From contig NOWV01000033.1 of NCBI GenBank assembly GCA_003344405.1, forward strand, positions 62,001 through 126,000: 64,000 nucleotides of DNA. The letters are read 5' to 3'. The translations under genes and the position numbers were made by a program. Below are positions 25,341 through 37,939 of this stretch, piece by piece (positions within the stretch are counted from its first letter, which is position 1; each line of letters begins with the position of its first letter). The notes beneath the pieces are model-generated. The model was not told the origin of the DNA, did not search any database, and was given only the letters and a program-made list of their open reading frames with translations. This stretch comes from Trichoplax sp. H2. Its lineage: Eukaryota > Placozoa > Uniplacotomia > Trichoplacea.

Positions 25341-25884
25341 AACCTACGATATATTATATTCTAGAATGAAGTCTATATGTTACATCATAGTGTTATATTG
25401 AAGAATTATAGGATTTTCATTACTGTCACGGTAGTGAATCTACCGTGATGAATGATAACTTACTTAATCTAGACATGTATATGTATCACGTTAAGATATT
25501 AATTTGGATATGTGAATGAATTATTTGATGACTTAATATAGCCGATACAAACCTGTTCCTAATACAGGTTAAATTATACTAAATATGGTATATGAATTGT
25601 CAATGGCAAATTCAATATAAATCCTGTTAATTGTAAGCTAGGGCAAACATAAAGTTAATCTATAGTAATATTACAAATTCATTGGATTAGACTAGGAATA
25701 ATTTAATGTATTCACGAAGTCTTATTGGTCGAAATATGTCACATATCGTAAACCGGTTTTATGGCTAGAAAAGCTATTTAAATGATTGATTTTGAATATT
25801 AAATTAGACTTGCATTTTCTAGAATAAAGATATAGTTAGAAGATTCTGAAAATGCATTTCTCAGTTATTGTTACTTACCTAGGG

Positions 25885-26187
25885 TAATCTAATTAGTTTA
25901 GATTAGGCAAGTTTAGTTAAGTAACAATTACCTATTACTTACTTTCAGATAATTTGTCTCTTATTTAAAGTATTGCTGATATTCACGTAACTAACACAAG
26001 GTTTTGAAAATTTTTAGCTGTATTAAAATGAAAAGTAATGAAAAATATATCGTAAAATTAAGGAATAGTGTAGGTGGTATTTAAGCATATTACGAACTTT
26101 ACTAAGCGTAATAGAATTCCTTCTTAGTTATTTGTGCGCGGCATCATGTAGTCTTCTTTTGTTAGTGTTTAGTATCTAATATGGATA
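25885..26187. repeat. haplotype duplicate B, left copy
   Basis: 303 bp repeated at 26404-26706 with no difference seen by eye. It ends exactly at gap 2. Confidence 0.8.
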
Positions 26188-26207
26188 NNNNNNNNNNNNN
26201 NNNNNNN
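26188..26207. other. assembly gap 2 (20 N)
   Basis: Twenty unknown bases. The sequence on its right side repeats two stretches from its left side. Confidence 0.99.
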
Positions 26208-26706
26208 ATGTTGTTAAAGATCTCTATAGCGTATTCCGACAGATTTCACATATCGTTACATTTCTAGTGTCTAATCAATCGGTAGGCTTACTGTAATATA
26301 TGCACATAGATAACCACTAGATTATTAATTTCTGTTTTATTATAGTAACAGTCAAATAATTTCTTATCTAGCAATTAGTAGTCAGCAGGACTTCAACCTA
26401 ATATAATCTAATTAGTTTAGATTAGGCAAGTTTAGTTAAGTAACAATTACCTATTACTTACTTTCAGATAATTTGTCTCTTATTTAAAGTATTGCTGATA
26501 TTCACGTAACTAACACAAGGTTTTGAAAATTTTTAGCTGTATTAAAATGAAAAGTAATGAAAAATATATCGTAAAATTAAGGAATAGTGTAGGTGGTATT
26601 TAAGCATATTACGAACTTTACTAAGCGTAATAGAATTCCTTCTTAGTTATTTGTGCGCGGCATCATGTAGTCTTCTTTTGTTAGTGTTTAGTATCTAATA
26701 TGGATA
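26208..26706. repeat. short allele of the 21.9-26.2 kb locus
   Basis: The fusion of duplicate A (to 26403) and duplicate B (from 26404) shows the locus without the 3.8 kb segment. Confidence 0.75.
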
Positions 26707-29700
26707 ACAATATCGATGCGACGACAGAACTAGTACAAGAGCCCTACCCTCGAATTATTCAACAACATGAAAGGATCGAACTATTCACAGTTTAAAGTTA
26801 CTAAGATATATGTAGCCTTGCACTCAAATAAATAAATAAAAAATAAATGATATATTTTCCTTGTATAGATAAGATTTTATAGATGCATATGATAACTATG
26901 CATTTATGGGAAGTATTTTACGATATTGTTTTAATACCAAAACATAAATAGAATTTCATTTTCGGTTTTTTTTCTAGTTTATGAGTATTAAATTACTGCT
27001 GGCGCACTTTTTTGAATCAATGAAGACGTTACAGGTTCATGTATAATAAATATTCTTTATGAGCTTTTTTAATCAATTTTCGGATATATCTTAAAATACT
27101 GTGATATAAAATCAAATTTTCAAACTTCAGTAATTTTCCAGTTAATTCAATTTTATCTTCCAACTTGCATTTGCGTGAGAAAAAAATAGCAAACTTTACC
27201 ATAATCTAGCAATCAGACTATCAGATTACATTGCTTTTTATTAATCAAAGTATATGAATTAATCAGAAGTGTTATTTGATGTCACTTTAAAGCGAATGCA
27301 ATATAATTCTAATCCTGTCAGCTTCTAAAATATAAGAGTAGCTTTTGCTCATTTAATTTTATCGGTGTTTCTATCTTTTATGCATCAGAAGAGTGTTAGT
27401 CATATTTTTTTTATTTTCGATTCCATTGTAAAAATATTTTTCTAAATTACATTCAAGTCTACGTACAATAACAATCTCTTATTAGGATATTTATTCAATG
27501 ATATGTTCGTAGATCAAAAACTAATCACATCTAAACAAGTCGAGACGGACAGTACCGAATGTTTAATTAATAAATGATAGGAATTAGATCAGAAATGTGC
27601 TATTATTTAGATTTCTCCTAATAAAAAGGGTAAAATAAGCATCTTTTGGCTACCTTATTTGATAATTTCATCAATATTTTTCAGTTTCTATTTATTTTAC
27701 TAAATGGTTAATAAATGATGTCAGTTAGTTCTCATTAAAACTGGGACTAACCATAAGGGCTAATATACTTCCTTTCCGATAAATGTTATACTATTATCAT
27801 TTTATCAAGTTCTAAATAGCACCTACGCAATTCGAACAAATAGAAATAACGCTTTATGACTTAGTCACAATTAGATCTTTTTATCAGCTTTGAGGTTTAT
27901 CCATGAAATAATATTTAGGTTGCCTGAGATCGTCTCTGTCTGCCGGGCTTTCAATAGGCAACATAGGTTGATATTGTATCCTAAATTTGTGATCGCGTCA
28001 AATAATAAAGACCGGTAATCAAGACCTGTGATCATCTTCTACGGAATGGATGTCATTCATAAATCACAAGTTTAAAATTACCAATAAAAGATCTATACCT
28101 TCGTATTACGTGGCAATTAGAGCAATATTGCCAAATTTTCAATTTATCAATTAATTTATCAATTAATCCAATAATTATAATTTATAGAACATATATACAA
28201 CTCATTTCTATGACCAAGTTAAAATGATTGCATTTCATTAAATTGCTATTATAAATACACTATTCATGGTAATAGTTATACTAGAAACAATTGCAAAATT
28301 GTAGTTACCAAATAAGAATAATGAACGTTGATTGATTTAGTTTCTTGTTTCTGATTTAATGAAATAAATTTTAGTATTTGATATAGGGTTCTTTAAACTT
28401 ATGAGTCTTAATAGAATTATTATTATGGGTAATAAATCATATCAAAGAAATATCAAAACGGAGTCATTAATTGGTTCCATTAGGGAAAGTTAAAATCATA
28501 TGCCAACTCTATTCATCTAGTAAAAACAGGAATTTCTTTAGTGTATATTATGCAGGCTGTACCAGTAGCACAGACAAACAATTTAATCATCATTTATTTT
28601 TCTACTCTATTTAAATAAAACTTCCGTTAAGAAATTTTATGTGAATGGATCAAAGTTATCAAAATAATGCAACGTTATACCAGCGCTGCATATGCTATCA
28701 AGTAAAATGAATTCTAATTAATTCATAAATGTTCTATTCGTTTTCTTAAATCAATAGATTCTCCATTTCTATAGATATTAATAATTAAATTGGCACATAA
28801 GATAATCTGGAGCTAACTTAATTTTAGTTTAACCTTTCTTTGGTTCATGATAGTATTTTAATAATGTTATTATGTGTTGCTGTACTAAATTAGCATATTA
28901 CAATTTATTGAATCCTAACCATTTATATAAATTTATTTAAGCTTTAAGTAAGCACGTAGAATACATCTGAGAAATTTTAGTAACAGATTAAATCATTTTA
29001 AAGCATTTTGAGTCCAATTCGATTTTAAAGAATAATATTCAATTAAATTGCGATGATATGCTATATGTTTACAATTTTATAAGACATCAATAATACTAGT
29101 GGCCCTACCCTATTCATTTATAAGTAATCTCCTAGCCCATTCGTACATTACTGAAATGCCAAACTTAGATTTACTCTTAAACACTAAGTATTGTGTCATT
29201 ACTTATTTAATTACGACAACTACGCAAAAGTTACTCCGTAACAATTAATAACACGTACCATAGTTCGCTTTTCGTAGTATTCTAGCACCGCAATATATTG
29301 ATACGTTGTTATTGATGGTTTCAGGAAGTAATAAAAGGATTAAAGCCACGGCTTAAGTTCGTTAGCTCAGATAGACTGTACTGGGAATAAAATTGCATGA
29401 GGCTTGCATGATAAGTATATTTGTCAGTAAATTATGATACGAACTATTACGTAATGGGAAATTCTTATGCAGTAATCTATATTTCAGTGAAGTTTAGATG
29501 TCATGGTCAGTCTTGATAGAAACTTATCGTTACTATGGTCTCCTAACGAAAGAAGATCGCCAATAATTGGAGTCGTAATTGTCGAAGAGGACAGAGCTAA
29601 TTAATAGCTACTGTGGAGTTATAGTAATCATTAATGACCAAATTTGTAGATCCGTCAATATATCTAATTTCTTTAGTTAGAAAAAAATCAGAAGTTACCA

Positions 29701-30900
29701 ACAAGTAACTGAACACAAGCTAAATCAAAGCAGATATATTACCAGCAAGTAACAAGATCAAAACTAGACAAAAACTCATCGATCAATGTAGCTCTCTCTC
29801 TGCTATCTTAGCTTACACAGGCCTTAAAAACTGTCTATTTTTGTGCAGTCATACTCGAGTACAAATTACTAATTTAAAGCAATTGCACTATGTAAAGAAC
29901 TATATCTACACTAAATATTGATAATTAATATTACATATTAGTCATCGTATCAGCGATAAATTTCATTGCGTGAACATAACAGCTAGCTTATAGGTTTAAT
30001 CCCTCGTTGCAAACCTCGGTTTGTATGATTAAAGCCATAACCGAAATAGTTAACTCAGACTGGTATGTTTGCAAACGATTGATGTCAAATTCAGTCAAAT
30101 TACGTAGGTAAAGCATTGTTATGAAAAAAAGAATCCTTTTGATATGAAAATCGTCAAACATTTATTAGTAACAATTAGGTTTAACAGGATAAAAAATGAT
30201 AATTTATAAACAGTTAAGCACTCCTTAGTGACGATAATGTATCATCAGGGATCGCGAACAACAATTAATTGCATTTTACTGCAGGCGTCATTACAAGAGA
30301 ACATCCAGTATTTGAATAAAATGTTTACATTTTATTCGATATCCGTTGTTACTAATCAAATATACCGCTTTAAAATATCCACCGGAAGACAAGGTAAATG
30401 CTTCAGTAATGTTTCGTTAGCGATAAATAGTTTTATATTTCAAGTTGAAATCAATGTAAAATAATAGTCAAGAAGTAGCTTGATAATATCGTGAATACTC
30501 CTAAAAGTTAATTTATATATTTCCTACGGGTAACGCTATAACTTTATAGCGGATGAATGATACCTACATCACACCCATTCTAACTTTACAACGTCTCAGA
30601 TAAGGTAATGTAACGATCGACTACGAATAATAAAAGTTAACTAGAATGCTAGCACCCTCAAAATAAAAGTATGATGAAGAGTTTAGTGACAATCATGATC
30701 ATTGTACAAAAGGTTATTGAAAGAAATTATATTTTAACATTTTTTCATAAGAATTACAAAGCCATAGATTAATACGGGATAAATTCATGAGACGTTATTA
30801 ATTAGCACAAGGATATCATCCGCTGTTATCTAAAACGCAGATACGTGGTGCGCGAATATACCTATACTTTCATATGTACGAATAAGTTCTTCGCAAAATG
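26707..30900. other. no gene recognised; 3' flank of the SLC35B4-like gene
   Basis: Very AT-rich, with T and A runs and no convincing exon. A GTG-started 78-codon frame at 30228-30464 on the plus strand has no recognisable domain. Confidence 0.45.
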
Positions 30901-33900
30901 TTAATCACTCTTAGACTTTGTAACGGTAGCGTCCTTTGTGCTACTTTGTTCTTGTGGTGAGGAAGCTGCCTTTCGTGATGCTTGAAAAAAAGCAAGACTA
31001 CCTCCAAATACAAGAACTGTCCCAAGCCAATGATACAGTGTAAATGGGTTATTAAAATATAACACCGAGATGACCAAGTTAGCAAATTTACGTAAAGTTA
31101 CCACCAAAGTAACAGTTAGCGAGGAACATTCTGAAGTCAGCACAAAAACGGAACGAATACAGATATACGTGATTTCATAAAAGACATAAAGTTAAGGAAA
31201 TATTACGATTAGATATTCAATATGAAAAATAAAATTGCTGATACATAATTTATTAATTAAGCCATGCTTGCCACAAACTGCAACGTTGCTTTAGCGATAA
31301 ATTATACAAATTGTGCAGCAAGGTAAATTTTTAAACATTAAAAGGATATTGAGTGATAACATTGCAAAATAGCAGGAACCATAACATTGTGAAACCATTT
31401 TCAGGCATATAGGAAAAATTCGCATAGGCTACGCACAGTAAAAAATATTAATAAAGATAACGATAAATAGTAGCAACGATCGAAAATTATTCCACAGAAA
31501 GAATGTCATAGTTAAGATTATAATTAAATTAATGAGCATCTATAATAATTAGTACTTACGTGGTTGTGAGAATATATTAATATGATGCCTGATATCGCTT
31601 TGTAGCAACAAGAACGCAGGCAAAGGTAGTAAGTGCTGTAACAATTTTATTGATCAAATATTTATAATATTAAGATACGAAATCGTATTGTAAAACGTAA
31701 AATTTTTGCAACTTGAAAGCAAGGAAAATCGATAAACTGAAATAATTGATAGCTGACCGTATAAAACAAGGCCTCCTTTGGATGCTTCCCGTATTTTTTA
31801 TATAACTGCTCCTATGAATACAAAGTATTTAAGGCTCTATTTCAATATGTTGTGTATAGGAATGTAAGTTTAGAAATTACACAAATACAGTGTACGGAAT
31901 TTAAGACTAAGTTTACCTGTTGAATACCTAAGTAAGCGGACGTAAATAATGCAATAAAGACCATGATTGTTCCTATGTGCGGATAATTTAAATTTTACGA
32001 TATCAAGCTTTAATTTCACGAAGCCTCATGTACTATATGATAATTGTAGTTTACCAATCGTCATTTCATGTAAGTCTGAATCAATCTGTGCCTTGTCACT
32101 AGCCTCTGCTGTCTGGATGATGTCAAGATTATGCAAAGAATGAATAATTATACTTAGTTTAAGATATCCAAGTCTGTTCATGTCTGGATAATTCATGATT
32201 TCACTACTTCAAACTCGTAGTTAAAAGATTAGGTTCATAAAGCCAATAAAGATTAGTAGGCTTTATAACGAATGTCTGGATTTTATTATGGTTGCAGTCA
32301 ACATTATTAGTCTAACAGCAAGCATACAATATTAGATATAGTTGGTCGTAATTTTGAAGATTTTGACAACTCTATATCTACGCTAGGCGTAGATATCTAG
32401 CGTAGATATAGGGACGATACATGTTAATAAATCTGGTACGTGCTCTTTCAGATAATTGTTTTGAAAACTTACCTTGGCTGATACAGAGGCCATTGTGCAC
32501 ATAGAAATTCCGATAGTTACTGCAACTACTGCTGCATATGTGGATTTTGAATAGCTTTTCTTCAAAAGTAGTATTCCTAAAGTCATATTTGCCAGCAGAG
32601 ATCCCTTTTACGGTAATAAATAAAACAAAAGTTAAAGACGACTAAATTAAATTACTTGAAATCGCTGAGACCGAGTTTAGTTTTGAATTAAAACTAATGT
32701 AATCATTAGTATTTTTCTCTAATTTACATCTAGCTATGAGAATGACACACATTCAAGTGAGCTACAAGATTTGAAGAATGTAGTTATATCTGCTTAGTTA
32801 TAATGTTGGTACAACCTATAATTTCGTGCAACTTCAATTGCATTACTGTACATAATTTATTGTGTTGTTGTTCGAAGTGGTGAATACTATATCTCCTTCA
32901 CATAACTATACTGATAATATTTGACGATAGCAAGATCAATACTAACATTTCATACTTCAAAAGATATTTCATCATGTATCACTTCACTTCTATAACCACT
33001 CTGTATTACATATGCAACGTTATACACTTACACATCTGTATAATGTATAGGAATGATTATGATTATTTATGATACAATGCTACTGTATCAAAGTATCATC
33101 GTTTAAATAATTATGGATAGGCCAAAGCAAGCATTTCATAATGAAGATTTCAATAAAAATAAATTAAAGTCTACTTACCGATTTAAGGATGATATGCAAC
33201 GGTATTGGTATACTGAAACTAAGCGCATAATTATTAATGACGCTAGTGCAGAAGAATAGCAGATCCACGAATATGTATGCCCTAAATTGAGTCACATAAG
33301 CCCACATAGAAACTGAATCAGTAAGATCATCAAGCACAAATAATGATATTCTGGACCTATTTGTGAAATCCACGCTACAGATTTTTAGTTTCTTTATCTA
33401 TTCCTGATGGATATTTATAGATAAGAGTTGACAAGAATACTTTTAACTTTTTCGTCTCGTTAGTATGATTATAAGGAAAGCTTTCATATATTAATTTACT
33501 GTGAGAACTACTACATGTAAAATGGTCTGATAACTGTTGTATGATCTTATATATAATCCTACTGAATTCAATTTGCATTTTTGATCTTATTACTTGGGTG
33601 CTTGCACAAGCCATATAATGGATTACAGTGTATACGTAGTGTACAAATACTTCAAGAGCAGTACTAATATGGATTACTCAATTATGCACAACAGTAGCAA
33701 AGGGTAAACCTCTATGGTAAATATCATCATAGCCATTCAATATTCTATTCGTGCTGTACATAAAATTGCTTAATATAAGATATTTTTTAAAGTGTAAGAC
33801 AATAGGAGTCTGTGAAACATTAGCCTTCGACAGGAATGACAAAATTTGCTATCTATTTATTAGAACTATCAAGCAGCACATTTCCTTTTTAATCTCCTGA

Positions 33901-35444
33901 TTTCAGTATCTTGGAAGCCAGAGCTATATTGTTGCGTTGATGCTGTATTAGTTATCTATTGCCTACGAGTAATGGTTTTACTCAAGTTGAGCTATCGATG
34001 ATAATACCTGGTATAAAGTAATTTTGATAATTCTTAATTGAAACTAATGACATCTTCAATTATGTTACAGTTTCAACTATAACAGATTGTCTACGAGTAT
34101 AACGGTAGAGCGATCTACAAGTAACTATAATCAATTCAAATTAATCGCTTCCGTTTTAGTTTAGACGATAACAGCATTAGAGATGATAGATGAGGTCATT
34201 TTGATCTACCGATTACAAAATACTCAATGCTGCACTTCATTATAATAAATTGCTTCCATTGCCATATAGTTTTCCGTTAGGATGATGATGGCGCTAGTGA
34301 TGATGTAAAAATGTAAGTGATCTACAAGTTTCAAAATTGATTTGAATCAATCACTCACACTAACTTGCTTGGTTAAAAGTGTCCTGCATAGCTTAGTTTA
34401 GATTCATAAGTGACTACTTTTAATTCATTCTAAATTTAATCGCTACTACTGCAATCTTAATTTGAATCAATCGCTCATACTAATTTGCTTGGTTAAAAGT
34501 GCCCTGCATAGCTTAGTTTACGATTCATAAGTGACTACTTTTAATTCATTCTAAATTTAATCGCTACTACTGCTATCATTTTCGTTCAAATGATAATAAT
34601 GGAAAGAGTAACATAGAGCCCTACTACTGCATACTCTTCTATATGTAATCATTTGTCGCTTGGGTAACGAAACTAGAGCAGAACCGTGATAGCAACTAAT
34701 TTTTGAGGATGCCTCTATACAGTATTTACAGTTTCGATGACCAAAAACAATCCCTATTTCTCAATCTAGAGGATGGCAATGACAAGTTGACTTAAATGAT
34801 GAGCAGAGCAATTACAGAAACACTGTGCAATCGTCGTAGTCTAATAGCAGAATACGCGTATCATCAATTTGTAATTTCATATAAGAGGATTTATTGCTAC
34901 GTCATGTTTAATACAAGTATAGCCAGTGCTCTATGAGAATAACGATAAAACTACACTCAATCCTGTTACTAAAAGGATTGATCAAGATGAACTGGCTGCA
35001 AACAGTAATGCAAACAGTTCCAGATGGGGAATTTTGAAGGTAGGAGGAAATGAATTCATCCATAAGTTATGAAAAAATATATACCAGTATAACTGCTAGA
35101 ACTTACGAAATAGGAACGACAGGTTTGATTCGGCCGAATTTTGAGGTAGATATAAAACCTTGGACAGCAATATAAAGAAACTGACTGAATGTAATTAAGT
35201 TTCCAGCACCTTTATCTAGCCTAGAGGATGAATATAACAACATGACCAAGCAAAGCATGAAAGATAAACACTCATGGCAAGATAGGAAAGATAGATTAAT
35301 CAAGATAATATGTACGACTTCTCATTCGTCCATGGTGACAAAATAATGAGGATCTACTTACTTAATCATCATTTCTAACGTGATTACATTACATCCACAG
35401 CCTACAAAGACTAAAAATATAGCAGCACCGACTTTGGCAGACAT
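30901..35444 (-). CDS. SLC35B4: UDP-sugar transporter, SLC35B4-like
   Basis: Multi-pass nucleotide-sugar transporter of the Golgi/ER membrane. The human relative exchanges UDP-xylose and UDP-GlcNAc. Ten exons, high to low: 35444-35362 (ATG, GCGCNVITLE), 35220-35107 (GAGNLITFSQFLYIAVQGF), 33281-33179 (INNYALSFSIPIPLH), 32604-32473 (LANMTLGILLLKK), 32112-32055, 31972-31917, 31805-31758 (YGKHPKEALFY), 31635-31560 (HLLPLPAF), 31428-31350 (MLWFLLFCNVITQ), 31168-30901 (YICIRSVFVLTSEC, TLVVTLRKF, NPFTLYHWLGT). Coding length is 1,017 bp, about 338 residues, close to the human protein. All phases agree. Nine introns exist: eight are GT-AG and the last is AT-AC. The tail is Lys/Ser-rich. The start ATG fits the family N-terminus. 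The gene diverges from ANKRD16. Confidence 0.95.
31169..31349 (-). other. U12-type AT-AC intron in the SLC35B4-like gene
   Basis: The 181 bp intron starts ATATCCTTTT (from 31349 down), contains TTCCTTAAC (31199-31191) and ends AATCAC. These match the U12 donor and branch-site consensus. With this intron the protein reads NVITQ-YICIRSVF, as in the family. No GT-AG alternative gives this. Confidence 0.9.
34341..34581. repeat. 120 bp tandem duplication, two copies
   Basis: 34341-34460 and 34461-34581 differ at only a handful of bases. They lie in the 1.8 kb second intron of the SLC35B4-like gene. Confidence 0.9.
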
Positions 35445-36089
35445 GTTTAGAGTGCTTAATTGCGAGAGAAGTGAGCAGCAACCTGAGGCCAACCTTGACA
35501 GTAGTCGATTAATGGAAAGAAATGGTAGTAATTCGGACTGGTTGCTGCATGCATTGAAATATTAATCTGTCCATCAGTCTCTCAGTAGCCTTGGTAACCG
35601 AAGATACCAATTGGCTCTTGCTATGTTTATTTAATTTTTATTGCAATTTTTATTTCTTTCAAGTTTCCCCAGTACAAACGATCAATTGCTCCATCCATTT
35701 TACAAGTCACGTCGTAATACCTGTCTATACTGAACATGATGTCATAAATCAAAGTTGGAGCAGGAATCCAAAGAGCTTGGTGCTACAACTGGAGCTCGAA
35801 CTCACTGTCGGTTTGGTTATGCGTGCATACTAGCACAAGCTAAACTTGCAATATGGGTGGTGTACTGTAATTTAAGAAGATTATAGTACAGCATTGATAG
35901 TGCAGCAGCTTATTTTGCACACTTCCCTTGACTATACTAGAGAATGTGGACCTAAATCGCCATCGTAAGCTATAAAGACAGTATATATGCTATGGTATTC
36001 GTCATAAAACTATCATACTGTAGGATCTACGATCGTCAAAGTTATACTGTACACTGAGTGAGAGTGTTCAGTTCACTGTGCACAGTACA

Positions 36090-36815
36090 GGAGCAGGAGT
36101 CATCAAGTTATGGACAGCTCGATATCACACCTTGTACTCGGCCATTTATGTGGTGCTTATGTCGATAACACATGATTAAAGAGCCCTATGGTAATTTATC
36201 ATCAAGCTATCATACTGTAGCAGCAGTCATCCACTTGTAGACAGCTCGATATCATGCCTTGCACTGGCATTTATGTGCTTATGTCGATAGCATATGGTTA
36301 AAGAGCTGTAATGATGTAACTATTGCTTCATTTTGCTAGAGTAGGGAACGGAATTGAGGAGAAATTTCACATTATCTCTACGCAATAATGTTGTCACTGG
36401 TAACGGACTCACTTGCAGCCAAACTATAGGCAATAATTATAGGTACCGAGAGCGACATAAGTTTTGCTAGCTCTAGCAGTAAACATTCAGTCATCACTCA
36501 TCAGTTATCAAGTCATGAACAACTCTGAGTCAAATATCATATTGTACTGTGTATACGGCTGTAGGGTAAATTAGTCGCAAAAATAGTGTCACATAGTGCC
36601 TACTGTCGAAAATCATCGGGAAAGTGGACCTAAATCGCTGTCTTGAGCACATACTTTATGATAATTAATTCATCATAAAACTATCATCCTGTAGCAACAG
36701 TCATCCACTTGTAGACAGCTCGATATTATGCCTTGTACTGGCATTTATGTGCTTATGTCGATAGGATATGATTAAAGAGCTGTAATGATGTAACTATTGC
36801 TTCATATTGCTGGAC
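36090..36815. repeat. three spaced copies of a ~100 bp repeat
   Basis: Copies near 36090-36190, 36219-36340 and 36688-36815 share GACAGCTCGATAT, GGCATTTATGTG, GCTTATGTCGATA and TTAAAGAGC blocks. Copies 2 and 3 are nearly identical. They lie in the space between SLC35B4 and ANKRD16. Confidence 0.75.
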
Positions 36816-37939
36816 TTCGGTATTTATGGTGACATTAGTTTTGTAAATAGATCCTCACTGTAGAGCTCTGCAGTATCTGTCATGCTTGCTTATTCGTTTA
36901 GTGCTGTCGTAGGAAGCAGTTTACCTCCAGTTGATGTTAAAAACAGTATATGCTATTATCATGTGCTCAAACTGTTTTCAACACTCTATACCGTACATTT
37001 AAAAGAAACCTACTTTTACGTTTTACTACTACTCTAGATAAACAAGTAGGGTTGTTGGAGCTAGAATGATCTGTTCGTATAGGATTGATCATGTAAATAT
37101 CATTGATTTCGTTCTTGACGCAAAATATTCAATATTCAGTCACTGCCACACCAAGTTGAAAGATGATATTCATATCATTAGAAGTATGGATATCCACTGT
37201 GTTGGATGATATCGATAAAGGGTAATCCTATGGTTAAATATTGAGATCTAACATGAGCCAGGTGCAATCCTATGTTGCAGGACCGATTGAAGTAGTCTTA
37301 CTCTATATCGCAAACATCACCATGGCCATCAGCTGGTAGCCAACAAGAAGACTCGATCGTCAGGACTAGCTGCCAATGCCAACCTTTTCAGCTCGAGTAC
37401 TAGACTACAGCTGTGCAAATAGGATAGCTGGAGGCGATAATGATCGTATGAAAGTGAATACAGTAGGACGCGATCGAACAAAGCCATTGATAATTGGCTT
37501 TTGACTAAATCTTGGACTATTGTATGCGTTACATAGGTGCGTTTGGATTGGTGTTTACAATTGATCAATTTGGTTGCCTTGTTGACCCTGGGGAATTCTA
37601 TTGGATTGCAAAGGAAATTTCTTCCCTTTCCACACTAGAAAACAGATCGACAGCGATATCATATAACAGTAGCATAACAGAAGCACGCTATGCCTACTGG
37701 TAGAGCTACAACTTAAAGCAGCGAAAAGATCAATATTGTCATCGGATTAGCCAGGTTGAAGGACGCCGTCAAACTATCCCATAGCAGCCGGACATTGTTG
37801 ACAAACCAGGTAAAAATGTCTCTAGTCTGTATCCTAAATGTAAATATCATCGCCACCCATCATGTTGAGTCGATAGACTATCGATCAGAACAGTCGAACG
37901 TGATTGATTGGATCTGCCAATCTTGTGAAATGTGATCAC

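Larger units (their letters stand above)
22084..25884. other. 3.8 kb presence/absence segment
   Basis: Absent from the allele right of gap 2, where 26403 joins directly to the equivalent of 25885. The segment begins GGGTCTTAAT and ends TTACCTAGGG. No clean target duplication or terminal inverted repeat is seen, only a shared CCTA near both edges. The right edge lies inside an inverted repeat (ATTGTTACTTACCT near 25867 against AGTTAAGTAACAAT near 25914). The segment holds LTR-like repeat copy 5 and a few short open frames. It may be an insertion in one allele or a deletion in the other. Confidence 0.65.

Noticed and set aside
37329-37703. Overlapping open frames on both strands in a GC-richer patch
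   Set aside because: No conserved motif or splice pattern; they mirror each other and are likely chance frames in a patch with fewer stop codons.
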